The notes under the pieces were generated by a model, which was given only the letters and a program-made list of their open reading frames with translations, made no database searches and had not been told where the DNA came from. Below, in pieces: positions 51,775-60,568 of a DNA stretch of 64,000 bases (within the stretch, counting starts at the first letter, position 1; every line of letters starts with the position of its first letter). Origin of the DNA: Tardiphaga alba (GTDB lineage: Bacteria; Pseudomonadota; Alphaproteobacteria; Rhizobiales; Xanthobacteraceae); contig NZ_CP036498.1 in NCBI RefSeq assembly GCF_018279705.1, forward strand, positions 4,109,001 to 4,173,000. The letters are read 5' to 3'. The position numbers and the translations under genes were made by a program.

Positions 51775-52731
51775 ATGCGCGTGCGCAACGGCGACAAGAT
51801 CAATCTGCTTTTCAACGTCACGCCGGACGTGCTCGAGGAATATCGCGATTCCATTCTCGACGCTTTGAAGCGCCGAAGCATCGACGCACATGCCGGCCTG
51901 CTCGGCGACATCGCGCCGGAGAACGTGGACTATATCATCCACGCCACCGGCGGCCCGATCACCGACTTCGCCCCCTTCACCAATACGCGCGCCGTGCTGA
52001 GCCTGTGGGCCGGCGTGGAGAAGATCGTCGGCAACACCACGCTGACGCAGCCGCTCTGCCGCATGGTCGATGATGGCTTGCGGCAAGGCATGGTCGAATG
52101 GGTCGTCGGCCACGTGCTGCGCGCCCATCTTGGCATGGACCGCTATGTCTGCGAGAAGCCACACGCATGGGAACAGCATGTGCCACCACTCGCCACTGAT
52201 CGCGCAGTGACGGTGCTGGGCCTCGGCGAATTGGGCGCGGCGGCAGCGACGGCACTGGCGCAGCTCGGCTTCCGCGTCACCGGCTGGAGCCGCAGCCCGC
52301 GCGAAGTCACGGGCGTTCGTTGCCTCGCCGGCGCGGACAACCTGCCGCAGGCATTGGCCTCGGCGGAGATCCTCGTCGGCCTGCTGCCGCAGACGCCGGA
52401 AACGATCGATCTCCTCAATGCCGAACGGCTGGCGCTGCTGCCGAAGGGCAGCATCATCGTCAATGCCGGCCGCGGCACGCTGATCGTCGATGGCGCGCTG
52501 ATCGCTGCGCTTGACAGCGGACAGGTGGCACACGCCACGCTGGACGTGTTCCGTACCGAGCCGGTGCCGTCAGATCATCCGTTCTGGTCGCATCCGGGCG
52601 TGACGATCTCGCCGCATATCGCAGCAGCAACACGGGCTTCGACGGCGGCGGAGAAGATCGCGGAGAATGTGATGCGCGCAGAGAGCGGGCAGCCGCTGCT
52701 GCATGTGGTAGATCGGACGTTGAGCTATTGA
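51775..52731 (+). CDS. D-2-hydroxyacid dehydrogenase, glyoxylate/hydroxypyruvate reductase A type
   Basis: A 318-residue NAD(P)-dependent enzyme. The nucleotide loop is TVLGLGELGAAAATALAQLG, with WSRSPREVTG after it. Catalytic Arg, Glu and His are in NAGRGTLIVDGAL, DVFRTEPVPSDHPFWS and SPHIAAATRAST. The sequence is nearest to GhrA proteins. It reduces glyoxylate or hydroxypyruvate. AGGAG lies about 9 bases before the ATG. The acyltransferase ends 42 bp upstream. Confidence 0.88.
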   Translation: MRVRNGDKINLLFNVTPDVLEEYRDSILDALKRRSIDAHAGLLGDIAPENVDYIIHATGGPITDFAPFTNTRAVLSLWAGVEKIVGNTTLTQPLCRMVDDGLRQGMVEWVVGHVLRAHLGMDRYVCEKPHAWEQHVPPLATDRAVTVLGLGELGAAAATALAQLGFRVTGWSRSPREVTGVRCLAGADNLPQALASAEILVGLLPQTPETIDLLNAERLALLPKGSIIVNAGRGTLIVDGALIAALDSGQVAHATLDVFRTEPVPSDHPFWSHPGVTISPHIAAATRASTAAEKIAENVMRAESGQPLLHVVDRTLSY

Positions 52732-52745
52732 GACGATGGCGACAT

Positions 52746-52919
52746 CTACTCCGCCGCCGACGCCATCCGCGCCGCGTCGTCCTTGCCGGACGACAGCTTG
52801 GACCTACGCTCGGCTTCGGCTGCCTTGTTATCGAAATGGGTGACAACGAAGGCCGTCACGATGACGACCAATCCACCCATGATTGGGGCCAGAATCCCGA
52901 GAATTTCGATCTGTGTCAT
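52746..52919 (-). CDS. Tiny single-pass membrane protein, translationally coupled to the gene before it
   Basis: A 57-residue product: MTQIEILGILAPIMGGLVVI, then VTAFVVTHFDNKAAEAERRS and a charged C-terminal tail. It has one hydrophobic helix, then a cytoplasmic charged segment. The ATG overlaps the TGA of the upstream gene (ATGA at 52919-52916), with AAGGA earlier, so both are probably made together. Family is unknown. Homologous pairs might be detected by searching the two genes jointly. Confidence 0.6.
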   Translation of the reverse strand: MTQIEILGILAPIMGGLVVIVTAFVVTHFDNKAAEAERRSKLSSGKDDAARMASAAE

Positions 52920-53152
52920 TCTTCGAGTCCTTCGAGCATATGCCGGCCGGCCAAGTGTAGGCATATCGAAATAGCGAACGCGCAAAGCACAGTGCTCCAA
53001 ACAGCCAAACTGCTTGGCGACGTTCCGACACCTACAATGCCAGCAACGATTGGCGCAAAGAAACCTACAGTCAAAACACCGGTCGCTGCGCCATTGCACC
53101 AAGCCGCGGTCAACTTGCGTCGCTCGTTGCGCCGTATCGCTTCAATGCTCAC
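52916..53152 (-). CDS. Small two-helix membrane protein, unknown function
   Basis: A 78-residue product starting at a GTG with GCGGGAG 9 bases upstream; the longer frame to a TTG at 53188 has no good ribosome site. Charged N-terminus (SIEAIRRNERRKLTAAWCNG), then two hydrophobic helices (GVLTVGFFAPIVAGIVGVG; LAVWSTVLCAFAISICLHL) and a short tail ending MLEGLEE. It overlaps the next gene by 4 bases. I do not recognise the family. The arrangement resembles small membrane-protein pairs, but no toxin-antitoxin evidence is visible. Confidence 0.6.
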   Translation of the reverse strand: MSIEAIRRNERRKLTAAWCNGAATGVLTVGFFAPIVAGIVGVGTSPSSLAVWSTVLCAFAISICLHLAGRHMLEGLEE

Positions 53153-53223
53153 TTTAGCATGCTCCCGCCAAAAGGTCAGCGGGAACAATCTAAACCTGAA
53201 GGTGTAAAAACACCAGTAGCGGC

Positions 53224-55443
53224 CTACGCGACCTTGCCGCTCATATAGTTCGGCAACCAGCTTTCATGCGCATGCACGAGCGCCTTGATGTCCACCGCTT
53301 TCTCACCGTTGACAGCGACCGCGTGGCCGCCGGTGACGCCGATCTGCACGCAGGGCACGCCGACATTCTTCAGCTTCGACAGCACTGTCAGCAGATCATT
53401 CTCCGCCACCGTCACGATGTAACGCGCCTGATCCTCGCCGAACCAGAAGGCATGCGGCACGATCGATGACGGCGCCGCATCCAGCTTGGCGCCGATACCC
53501 GAGGCCATCGCCATTTCGGCAATCGCAACGAGCAAACCACCATCGGCAATGTCATGCACCGCAGTGGCGGTGCCCGCATGGATCATGCCGCGGACCACAT
53601 CGCCATTGCGGCGCTCGGTGGCGAGATCGACCGGCGGCGGAGCGCCTTCTTCCTTGCCACAGACATCGCGCAGATAGACGGATTGACCGAGCCAGCCTTC
53701 GGTGGCGCCGATCAGCAGGATCGCTTCGCCCTCTTTCTTGAAGGCCAGCGTCGCCGACTTGGTGAAATCGTCGAGCACGCCAACGCCGCCGATCGACGGG
53801 GTCGGCAGGATGCCGCGGCCATTGGTTTCGTTGTAGAGCGAGACATTGCCCGACACGATCGGGAAGTCGAGCGCGATACAGGCTTCGCCGATGCCCTTTA
53901 GGCAGCCGACCAGCTGGCCCATGATCTCGGGCCGCTCGGGATTGCCGAAGTTGAGATTGTCGGTCACCGCCAGCGGCTTGCCGCCCACCGCAGTAATGTT
54001 GCGCCAGGCTTCGGCCACGGCCTGCTTGCCGCCTTCCACCGGATCGGCCTCGCAATAGCGCGGCGTCACGTCCACCGACATCGCGATGCCCTTCGGGCCA
54101 TCCTCGATGCGCACCACGCCGGCATCGCCGCCCGGGCGCTGCACGGTGTTGCCGCCGATCACGTGATCATACTGCTCCCACACCCAGCGCTTCGAGCACA
54201 GATCCGGCGAGCCGATCAGCTTGACGAGCGCATCGACCAGCGACACCGGCGCCTTGACGTCGCGCGCCGCGATCACCGGCAGCTTCGGCGACGGCACATG
54301 CGGACGATTATAGAGCGGCGCTTCGTCGCCGAGCTCCTTGATCGGCAGGTCGGCCATGGTCTTGCCGCCATGCTTTACGACGAAACGCAGGGTCGGTGTG
54401 GTGTGGCCGACAATGGCGAAGTCGAGGCCCCACTTCTTGAAGATATCCTCGGCCTGCTTTTCCTTTTCGGGCTTCAGCACCATGAGCATGCGCTCCTGGC
54501 TTTCCGAGAGCATCATCTCATAGGCCGTCATGCCCTCTTCGCGCGTCGGCACCGCATCGAGATTGAGTTCGACACCGAGATCGCCCTTGGCGCCCATTTC
54601 AACGGCCGAACATGTGAGACCCGCGGCGCCCATATCCTGGATCGCGATCACGCAATCGGCGGCCATGATTTCGAGGCAGGCTTCCAGCAGCAGCTTTTCG
54701 GCGAAGGGATCACCGACCTGCACGGTCGGGCGCTTCTCTTCCGAGGCATCATCGAATTCAGCCGAAGCCATCGACGCGCCATGGATGCCGTCGCGGCCGG
54801 TCTTGGAGCCGAGATAGACGATCGGCATGTTCACGCCGGAAGCTGCGGCAAGGAAGATCTTGTCCGCATCGGCCAGGCCGACAGCCATCGCATTGACGAG
54901 GTTGTTGCCGTCATAGCGGGTGTGGAAACGCGTCTGGCCGCCGACGGTTGGCACGCCAAACGAATTGCCGTAGCCGCCGATACCGGCGACGACGCCCGAC
55001 ACGAGATGGCGGGTCTTCGGATGTTCCGGGGCGCCGAACGAGATGGCGTTCAGGCAGGCGATCGGCCGGGCGCCCATGGTAAAGACGTCGCGCAAAATAC
55101 CGCCGACACCCGTGGTCGCGCCCTGATAGGGCTCGATATAGCTCGGATGGTTGTGGCTCTCCATCTTGAACACGATGGCCTGATTGTCACCGATATCGAT
55201 GACACCCGCGTTTTCGCCAGGCCCCTGCAGCACCCATGGCGCCTTGGTCGGCAGGCCCTTCAGATGGATGCGCGAGGACTTGTACGAGCAGTGCTCGTTC
55301 CACATGGCCGAGAAGATGCCGAGTTCGGTGAAGCTCGGCTCGCGCCCGATCAGCTTCAGGATGCGCTCATACTCGTCGGGCTTGAGGCCGTGGGAGGCGA
55401 CGAGTTCGGGAGTGATCGCTGGCTCGTTCTTGGGCTCGGTCAT
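53224..55443 (-). CDS. purL: Phosphoribosylformylglycinamidine synthase subunit PurL
   Basis: A 739-residue protein of the small PurL type used with PurS and PurQ. The N-terminal [35 protein letters not shown] and [20 protein letters not shown], the central [20 protein letters not shown] and the later [20 protein letters not shown] are conserved. It amidates FGAR using ammonia from PurQ. purQ and purS are not in the window. The start is 55443 ([15 protein letters not shown]), since earlier codons lie in a non-conserved extension. Confidence 0.96.
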   Translation of the reverse strand: MTEPKNEPAITPELVASHGLKPDEYERILKLIGREPSFTELGIFSAMWNEHCSYKSSRIHLKGLPTKAPWVLQGPGENAGVIDIGDNQAIVFKMESHNHPSYIEPYQGATTGVGGILRDVFTMGARPIACLNAISFGAPEHPKTRHLVSGVVAGIGGYGNSFGVPTVGGQTRFHTRYDGNNLVNAMAVGLADADKIFLAAASGVNMPIVYLGSKTGRDGIHGASMASAEFDDASEEKRPTVQVGDPFAEKLLLEACLEIMAADCVIAIQDMGAAGLTCSAVEMGAKGDLGVELNLDAVPTREEGMTAYEMMLSESQERMLMVLKPEKEKQAEDIFKKWGLDFAIVGHTTPTLRFVVKHGGKTMADLPIKELGDEAPLYNRPHVPSPKLPVIAARDVKAPVSLVDALVKLIGSPDLCSKRWVWEQYDHVIGGNTVQRPGGDAGVVRIEDGPKGIAMSVDVTPRYCEADPVEGGKQAVAEAWRNITAVGGKPLAVTDNLNFGNPERPEIMGQLVGCLKGIGEACIALDFPIVSGNVSLYNETNGRGILPTPSIGGVGVLDDFTKSATLAFKKEGEAILLIGATEGWLGQSVYLRDVCGKEEGAPPPVDLATERRNGDVVRGMIHAGTATAVHDIADGGLLVAIAEMAMASGIGAKLDAAPSSIVPHAFWFGEDQARYIVTVAENDLLTVLSKLKNVGVPCVQIGVTGGHAVAVNGEKAVDIKALVHAHESWLPNYMSGKVA

Positions 55444-55673
55444 GGGATCCAGTCGTCGAATGTTTGGCTCTGGGAAGGGCCCTTCATAGAAAGATCGGAG
55501 CAGCCGGAAAAGGCCCTTTTCAGGCCCGTTCCCCGCATGTCCCAAGCTTTGCCCGAAAAGTCCCGCCGGGGCCGAAAATCGGCCCGCATGGTGCCCTGCG
55601 CGGAGGCCGGATTGCGCCCGCCGGACGGATCGGATTTAACACTTTTCGCCGACAATCCAAGGAGTTCCGCGCC

Positions 55674-56159
55674 GTGAATGTGCCTGCAGACGCCGTCATC
55701 CCGTTCAGTTCCGACGTCTATACCGAAACCGAGGGGGAATTTGCGGGCTGGAGCACCTGGAAGCGCGATTCCTTCGAATCGCTGTCCGGCCCGTTCTGGC
55801 ACAAGGTCGAGGCCGACGGCCGCATCCGCTGCGCCTTCCGGGTGGAGCCGCGGCATCTTAACGGCATGAAGAACGTCCATGGCGGCTGCTTCATGACCTT
55901 TGCCGACTACTGCCTGTTCGCCCTCGCCTCGCGCGAACTGGCCGGCCCCGGCATTACCGTCTCCTTCGCCTGCGAATTTCTCGATGCCGGCCGCGTCGGC
56001 GACCTCATCGAATGCGATGGCGAAATGACCCGCATCGGCGGCTCGCTCATCTTTTTGCGCGGCGTGCTGCATACGGATGGGAGAAAACTGTTCAGCTTCT
56101 CCGGCACCATCAAGCGCGTGAAGAAGCGGGCGAAGCCGGCGGCGATCGCAGCGGAGTAA
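55674..56159 (+). CDS. PaaI-type hotdog thioesterase
   Basis: A 161-residue hotdog-fold protein. RHLNGMKNVHGGCFMTFADY carries the conserved HGG...D region, and VSFACEFLDAGRVGDLIECD the following strand. The GTG at 55674 (AATGTGCCTGCA) has AAGGAG about 9 bases before it; the open frame extends upstream only through shadow sequence. It is divergent from purL, with about 230 bp between. The acyl-CoA substrate is unknown. Confidence 0.83.
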   Translation: MNVPADAVIPFSSDVYTETEGEFAGWSTWKRDSFESLSGPFWHKVEADGRIRCAFRVEPRHLNGMKNVHGGCFMTFADYCLFALASRELAGPGITVSFACEFLDAGRVGDLIECDGEMTRIGGSLIFLRGVLHTDGRKLFSFSGTIKRVKKRAKPAAIAAE

Positions 56160-56163
56160 CGTT

Positions 56164-56252
56164 GTGGCCCGGATGGAGCGAAGCGCAATCCGGGACAACA
56201 GAGTTCATTGAAACGCCGGTCCCTGGATTGCGCTACGCTCCATCCGGGCTAC
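56164..56252. repeat. Palindromic repeat, GTAGCCCGG family
   Basis: GTGGCCCGGATGGAGCGAAG at 56164 pairs imperfectly with CTACGCTCCATCCGGGCTAC ending at 56252, with GCAATCCGGG and TGGATTGCG inside. It lies between the convergent thioesterase and aldo/keto reductase genes. Confidence 0.9.
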
Positions 56253-56255
56253 GAA

Positions 56256-57125
56256 TTAGCGACTGGCGACGCCATCCAGTTTGCGAACAACATCGTCGCT
56301 CAACACCAGATCTGCCGCTGCCACATTCTCTGTCAGATGCGCCACCGACGACGTGCCGGGGATCAGCAGAATGTTTGGCGATCTGCGCAGCAGCCACGCA
56401 AGCGCCACCTGCATAGGTGTCGCATTCAGGCTTGCTGCGACATCCGACAGGACCGACGACTGCAGCGGATTGAAGCCGCCGAGCGGGAAAAACGGCACAT
56501 AGGCGATGCCGTCGCGTGCAAGATCATCGATGAACGCATCATCGGCGCGATGTGCAAGATTATAGGCGTTCTGCACACAGACGATCTCGCAGATCTTGCG
56601 TCCATCCGCGACCTGCTTCGGCGTCACATTGCTCAATCCGATATGGCGGATCAGCCCCTTGCGCTGCAGTTCGGCGAGGGTCGTCACCTGCGCTTCAAGC
56701 GAGCCTTCCGCGGGACCGTGCACATCGAGCATGCTGCGCAGATTGACGACATCGAGCACATCAAGACCGAGATTGCGGAGATTGTCATGCACCGCCTGCG
56801 TCAGCTCCGCAGGCGACGTTGCCGGAAGCCACGAGCCGTCCTCGCCGCGGCGGGCGCTCACCTTGGTCACGATGGTGAGATCCTTCGCATAGGGATGCAG
56901 CGCCTCGCGGATGATCTGGTTGGTGACATGCGGGCCATAGAAATCGCTGGTGTCGATATGATCGACGCCCTGCGCCACAGCTTCGCGCAGCACTTTCACC
57001 GCCGCTTCGCGATCCCTGGGCGGCCCGAACACGCCGGGCCCTGCAAGCTGCATGGCGCCATAGCCGAGACGATGCACCGTGCGGGTGCCAAGCTTGAATG
57101 TGCCGGATGTCTGAACGCTGGTCAT
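56256..57125 (-). CDS. Aldo/keto reductase
   Basis: A 289-residue TIM-barrel oxidoreductase. RLGYGAMQLAGPGVFG, VDHIDTSDFYGPHVTN (catalytic Asp and Tyr), LTIVTKVSARRGEDGS (Lys) and LIRHIGLSNVTPKQVADGRK fit AKR. The proton-donor Tyr is in DFYG. AAGGAG lies about 7 bases before the ATG at 57125; a longer open frame upstream is not used. It is divergent from a LysR regulator, 94 bp away, that probably controls it. Confidence 0.9.
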   Translation of the reverse strand: MTSVQTSGTFKLGTRTVHRLGYGAMQLAGPGVFGPPRDREAAVKVLREAVAQGVDHIDTSDFYGPHVTNQIIREALHPYAKDLTIVTKVSARRGEDGSWLPATSPAELTQAVHDNLRNLGLDVLDVVNLRSMLDVHGPAEGSLEAQVTTLAELQRKGLIRHIGLSNVTPKQVADGRKICEIVCVQNAYNLAHRADDAFIDDLARDGIAYVPFFPLGGFNPLQSSVLSDVAASLNATPMQVALAWLLRRSPNILLIPGTSSVAHLTENVAAADLVLSDDVVRKLDGVASR

Positions 57126-57219
57126 GGTCGATCTCCTTCTCCGTGAGCCCCGGAGATAACCCCTGCCCTTCCGTACGAAAATACAGACAATCTGCACAGG
57201 CCGTGCGATAATCCAAACA

Positions 57220-58122
57220 ATGAAGGCCGATCTGTCTGATCTGAACGCATTCGTGGCCGTCGCGCGTGCTGGTGGTTTTCGCGATGGTGCCCGTATGAGC
57301 GGCGCCAGCGCATCGGCGCTGAGCGAGGCGGTGCGCCGGCTGGAAACACAGCTGGGCCTGCGCCTGCTCAATCGCACCACCCGCAGCATCGCGCTGACGG
57401 AAGCCGGTCGGCGTCTGCTGGATCGTCTCACACCTGCGCTCAGCGAAGTCGATGCCGCCATCAGCGACGCCCGCGAGTTGCGCGATCGCCCTGCCGGCAC
57501 GCTCAAGCTCAATGTGCCGGTCAGCGCCACGCGCCTTGTGCTGCCCGCGATCATTCCGGCCTTTCTCGCCGCCTATCCCGACATCCATCTCGACATCACG
57601 GTCGACGAGAGTTTTGTCGATATCCTTGCTGCCGGCTGCGATGCCGGCATTCGCTACGGTGAGCGGCTCGAGAAAGACATGATCGCCGTACCCATCGGCC
57701 CGCGTCGCCAGCGCTTCGCGCTCGGCGCGTCGCCGGCCTATCTCGATGAACGCGGCAGGCCGGAGCACCCACGCGATCTGCTCACGCATCGCTGCCTGCA
57801 GGGCCGCTTTCCAAGCGGCACCCGCATGCAATGGGAATTCGAGCGCGGCCATGAGGTCGTGAAGGTCGATGTGACGGGGCCGCTGACCGTGGAAATCGGC
57901 GGCGCCAGCGACCTCATCGTCGATGTCGCCGTCGCAGGCGTCGGCATCGTGCCGCTCTTCGAAGACTGGCTACGCCCGCATTTCAACAGCGGCGCGCTGG
58001 AGCCGGTGCTGGAGCCCTGGTGGCAGAGCTTTGAAGGACCGTTTCTCTATTTCGCCGGGCGGCGGCTCGTGCCGGGGCCATTGCGGGCATTTGTCGATTT
58101 CGTCAAAGCGCATCGCCCCTGA
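57220..58122 (+). CDS. LysR-family transcriptional regulator
   Basis: A 300-residue regulator. Residues 1-60 are the winged HTH (DLSDLNAFVAVARAGGFRDG, GASASALSEAVRRLETQLGL, RLLNRTTRSIALTEAGRRLL), and residues 90-295 the effector-binding domain (TLKLNVPVSATRLVLPAIIP; DITVDESFVDILAAGCDAGI). It is divergent from the aldo/keto reductase, so it probably binds the 94-bp gap and responds to a carbonyl or related compound. The target site was not located. Confidence 0.92.
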   Translation: MKADLSDLNAFVAVARAGGFRDGARMSGASASALSEAVRRLETQLGLRLLNRTTRSIALTEAGRRLLDRLTPALSEVDAAISDARELRDRPAGTLKLNVPVSATRLVLPAIIPAFLAAYPDIHLDITVDESFVDILAAGCDAGIRYGERLEKDMIAVPIGPRRQRFALGASPAYLDERGRPEHPRDLLTHRCLQGRFPSGTRMQWEFERGHEVVKVDVTGPLTVEIGGASDLIVDVAVAGVGIVPLFEDWLRPHFNSGALEPVLEPWWQSFEGPFLYFAGRRLVPGPLRAFVDFVKAHRP

Positions 58123-58131
58123 CGCTGGGCA

Positions 58132-59112
58132 TCAAGGCACGATGAGAATCGCGCCTTCAGCAACGCGCTGCTCCGCTGCGAGATGAGCATCGACGATATA
58201 GTTGAGCGCGAAACGCTGGCCGATATCGACTTTCACATGTCCACGACCGATCGCATCGAACAGATCGGCCGCATTGGCCTTGAACGTCGCCGGGTCTGCA
58301 TTGTGCGGAAATACGGAGGGGCGCGTGAAGAACAGACAGCCCTTCTTGTTGAGCAGTTCGGGATCGATGGCAGGCGCCTTGCCCGAGGCTGCGCCATAGC
58401 TCACCACAAGTCCGAATGGCGCCGCGCAATCCAGCGACTGGATCAACGTATCCTTGCCAACCGCGTCGTAAACGACGCGCGCCTTACGGCCATTCGTGGC
58501 CTTCAAAAAGGCCGCGGGCCATTCCGGGTCTTTCAGGTCGATCACCTCGGCACAGCCTGCTGCAAGCGCAGCGGCACGCTTGTGCGGTGAGCCGGTCGTT
58601 CCGATCACCGTGGCTCCCAAGGCCGTGGCCCAGCGCGTGAGAATCTGGCCGACGCCGCCGGCGGCCGAATGCACGAGCAGGAGATCCCCGGGCTGAACCG
58701 CATGGGTCTTGCGCAGCAGATATTGCGCGGTCATTCCCTTGAAAAGCAACGTCGCCGCCGCCTCGTCACTGACGTCATCAGGCAGCTTGACGAGACGTTC
58801 CGCCGGCACATTGCGGCGATCCGCATAGGCGCCGACGCCGGCATTCATATAGGCGACGCGATCGCCCATGCTGATATCCGCGACGCCCTCACCGATGGCT
58901 TCGACCACACCCGCAGCCTCAAAGCCGAGCCCGGTTGGCAGCGGCAGCGGATAGATGCCTGAGCGCTGATAGATATCGATGAAGTTGAAGCCGATGGCCG
59001 TCTGCCGGAGTTGCACTTCGCCGGCCGCCGGCGGCGACAATGCCTCTTCGACGAGCTCGAGAACAGAAGCTGGGCCGAAAGCCCGGATGACGGCAGCGCG
59101 GCGAGTGCTCAT
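58132..59112 (-). CDS. Quinone oxidoreductase, zinc-free MDR family
   Basis: A 326-residue medium-chain reductase. FNFIDIYQRSGIYPLPLPTG, GLGFEAAGVVEAIGEGVADI, LVHSAAGGVGQILTRWATAL (NADPH site) and ARVVYDAVGKDTLIQSLDC match NADPH:quinone reductase (QOR). The zinc ligands of alcohol dehydrogenases are absent. GGAGC lies 7 bases before the ATG at 59112. The divergent ArsR gene 75 bp away may regulate it. Confidence 0.9.
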   Translation of the reverse strand: MSTRRAAVIRAFGPASVLELVEEALSPPAAGEVQLRQTAIGFNFIDIYQRSGIYPLPLPTGLGFEAAGVVEAIGEGVADISMGDRVAYMNAGVGAYADRRNVPAERLVKLPDDVSDEAAATLLFKGMTAQYLLRKTHAVQPGDLLLVHSAAGGVGQILTRWATALGATVIGTTGSPHKRAAALAAGCAEVIDLKDPEWPAAFLKATNGRKARVVYDAVGKDTLIQSLDCAAPFGLVVSYGAASGKAPAIDPELLNKKGCLFFTRPSVFPHNADPATFKANAADLFDAIGRGHVKVDIGQRFALNYIVDAHLAAEQRVAEGAILIVP

Positions 59113-59187
59113 TGAATTATGCTCCAAAGGCGGGATAGTTCTGTAGACCGCCGCAAGGTACGACACAAGCCATACCTAAGGATTTAC

Positions 59188-59520
59188 ATGCCGGACGAGC
59201 TGCCCCATCCAACGCCGGAGCAAATGGACATCGGCAGCATTTTCGCTGCCCTTGCCGATCCCATTCGCCGCCGCGTGGTGCTGGCGCTGGCGGCCAGGCC
59301 CAACGAGATCCGCGACTGCAGCTCATTCGATCTGCCTGTCACCAAGGCCACCCGGACGCATCACTTCCGCGTGCTGCGGGAATCCGGACTGCTGCGACAG
59401 GTCGATCTCGGCAACAGCCGCACCAACCAGTTGCGCATCAAGGAACTCGAAAAGCGCTTTCCCGGCCTGATCACGCTCATCCTAGCCGAAGCCGGCAAGA
59501 TTGATGGCAAGAAGGGCTGA
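59188..59520 (+). CDS. ArsR-family HTH regulator
   Basis: A 110-residue winged-helix regulator: GSIFAALADPIRRRVVLALA, THHFRVLRESGLLRQVDLGN and SRTNQLRIKELEKRFPGLIT. It has a few scattered Cys or His but no clear metal site (no ELCVCDL), so the inducer may be a thiol, quinone or other stress. AAGGA lies about 6 bases before the ATG. It is divergent from the quinone oxidoreductase, probably its target. Confidence 0.87.
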   Translation: MPDELPHPTPEQMDIGSIFAALADPIRRRVVLALAARPNEIRDCSSFDLPVTKATRTHHFRVLRESGLLRQVDLGNSRTNQLRIKELEKRFPGLITLILAEAGKIDGKKG

Positions 59521-59560
59521 CCCTTGAAGAATGAGACAGCCACGACACAAGCGCCGCTGC

Positions 59561-60355
59561 TCACGCCGCGATCTTCATGCGCCCCAGTGCCTCGATCAGC
59601 TTCTCCGCAATGAGATGATCTGACCGCGGATTCTGGCCGGTGATCAGTTCGCGATCCTCGATCACATTCGGCTCGAAATCCGGGCCGATGATCACCTTGC
59701 CGCCGGCGAGTTCGAGCGTGTCGACGACATGGAAATACATGTCGGCATGCAGGATCTGCTCTTCGATCACCTTCTCCTCGCTGTTGGAGAAGATCGTCAT
59801 CCGATATCCCGCATATTGCCAGCCTTTGGCCGCTTCGGCCGCTTTGGCCGCGTCGCCCTCGACCAGAGCGGCGCGCAATGCGGGCGCCGTCGGCAATGCC
59901 GCGATCAGCGCGATCGGGCCATGGCAGAGCAATGCCGTCGGTTTCTGACGCGTATGGTAATGGCGCAGGATTTCGCCCACCTCTGCATTCTGCATCAGAT
60001 CGACCACCGGCGCTTGCCCGCCCGGCGTGAAGTAGGCCGCGTAGTTGTCCAGCCCCGCATCGATCACCGAACGCAGGCTGCGAACATCGTTCATCGATGG
60101 ATGATCGGCGAAGAACGCCTCGGCGCGCTGAAAGGCAGCTTCGTCATTCTCGAAATGCGCAGCGGCACGCGAGACCTCGTCGAGCGGCGGCTTGGCGCCG
60201 CTTGGCGTCGCGAGCACGATGTCATAGCCGGCATCGACCAGCGCCATCGCCGGCACCACGGTTTCGTTGAGATAGTGGCCGGTGGGGCCGAAGCCGCCAT
60301 GTACTTCGATCTGGGTGGAATTGGAGCAGACGATCAGCACTTTTCCCTTGCTCAT
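59561..60355 (-). CDS. DJ-1/PfpI family protein (type 1 glutamine amidotransferase-like)
   Basis: A 264-residue protein with VLIVCSNSTQIEVHGGFGPT at the N-terminus, VDAGYDIVLATPSGAKPPLD and TALLCHGPIALIAALPTAPA containing the nucleophile Cys in the elbow. YFTPGGQAPVVDLMQN is the strand before it. It could be a glyoxalase, a deglycase or an isonitrile-type hydratase-like enzyme. The ATG at 60355 has AGGAGG upstream. It is convergent with the ArsR gene, 40 bp away. Confidence 0.87.
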   Translation of the reverse strand: MSKGKVLIVCSNSTQIEVHGGFGPTGHYLNETVVPAMALVDAGYDIVLATPSGAKPPLDEVSRAAAHFENDEAAFQRAEAFFADHPSMNDVRSLRSVIDAGLDNYAAYFTPGGQAPVVDLMQNAEVGEILRHYHTRQKPTALLCHGPIALIAALPTAPALRAALVEGDAAKAAEAAKGWQYAGYRMTIFSNSEEKVIEEQILHADMYFHVVDTLELAGGKVIIGPDFEPNVIEDRELITGQNPRSDHLIAEKLIEALGRMKIAA

Positions 60356-60568
60356 CACAACCTCCTTGATGCGTTACGCGAACGCGATGAACCTCACGAT
60401 GGAAATTCAACTCAGGCGATGTCAGGCAATTGGTCGGCTAAAGGCGCTTCATCTCCGCTTGCGGGGGACACGGCAAACGCGTCGTGGAATTCGGAGACGG
60501 GGTCGAGACAACGCAACCTCTGGCGGCAATATACCCGCTACGCGCGCCTGCGTCCAGAACAGCCGACC

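Noticed and set aside
52746..53152. A toxin-antitoxin pair
   Set aside because: Small overlapping genes, but no known toxin or antitoxin motif is visible, so it is kept as unknown.
54163..55677. A 504-residue open frame on the plus strand over purL
   Set aside because: Antisense to purL, with Arg/His/Gly-rich composition and no motif.
56785..57852. A 355-residue open frame spanning the aldo/keto reductase and LysR genes
   Set aside because: It crosses the shared promoter and reads both genes in wrong frames.
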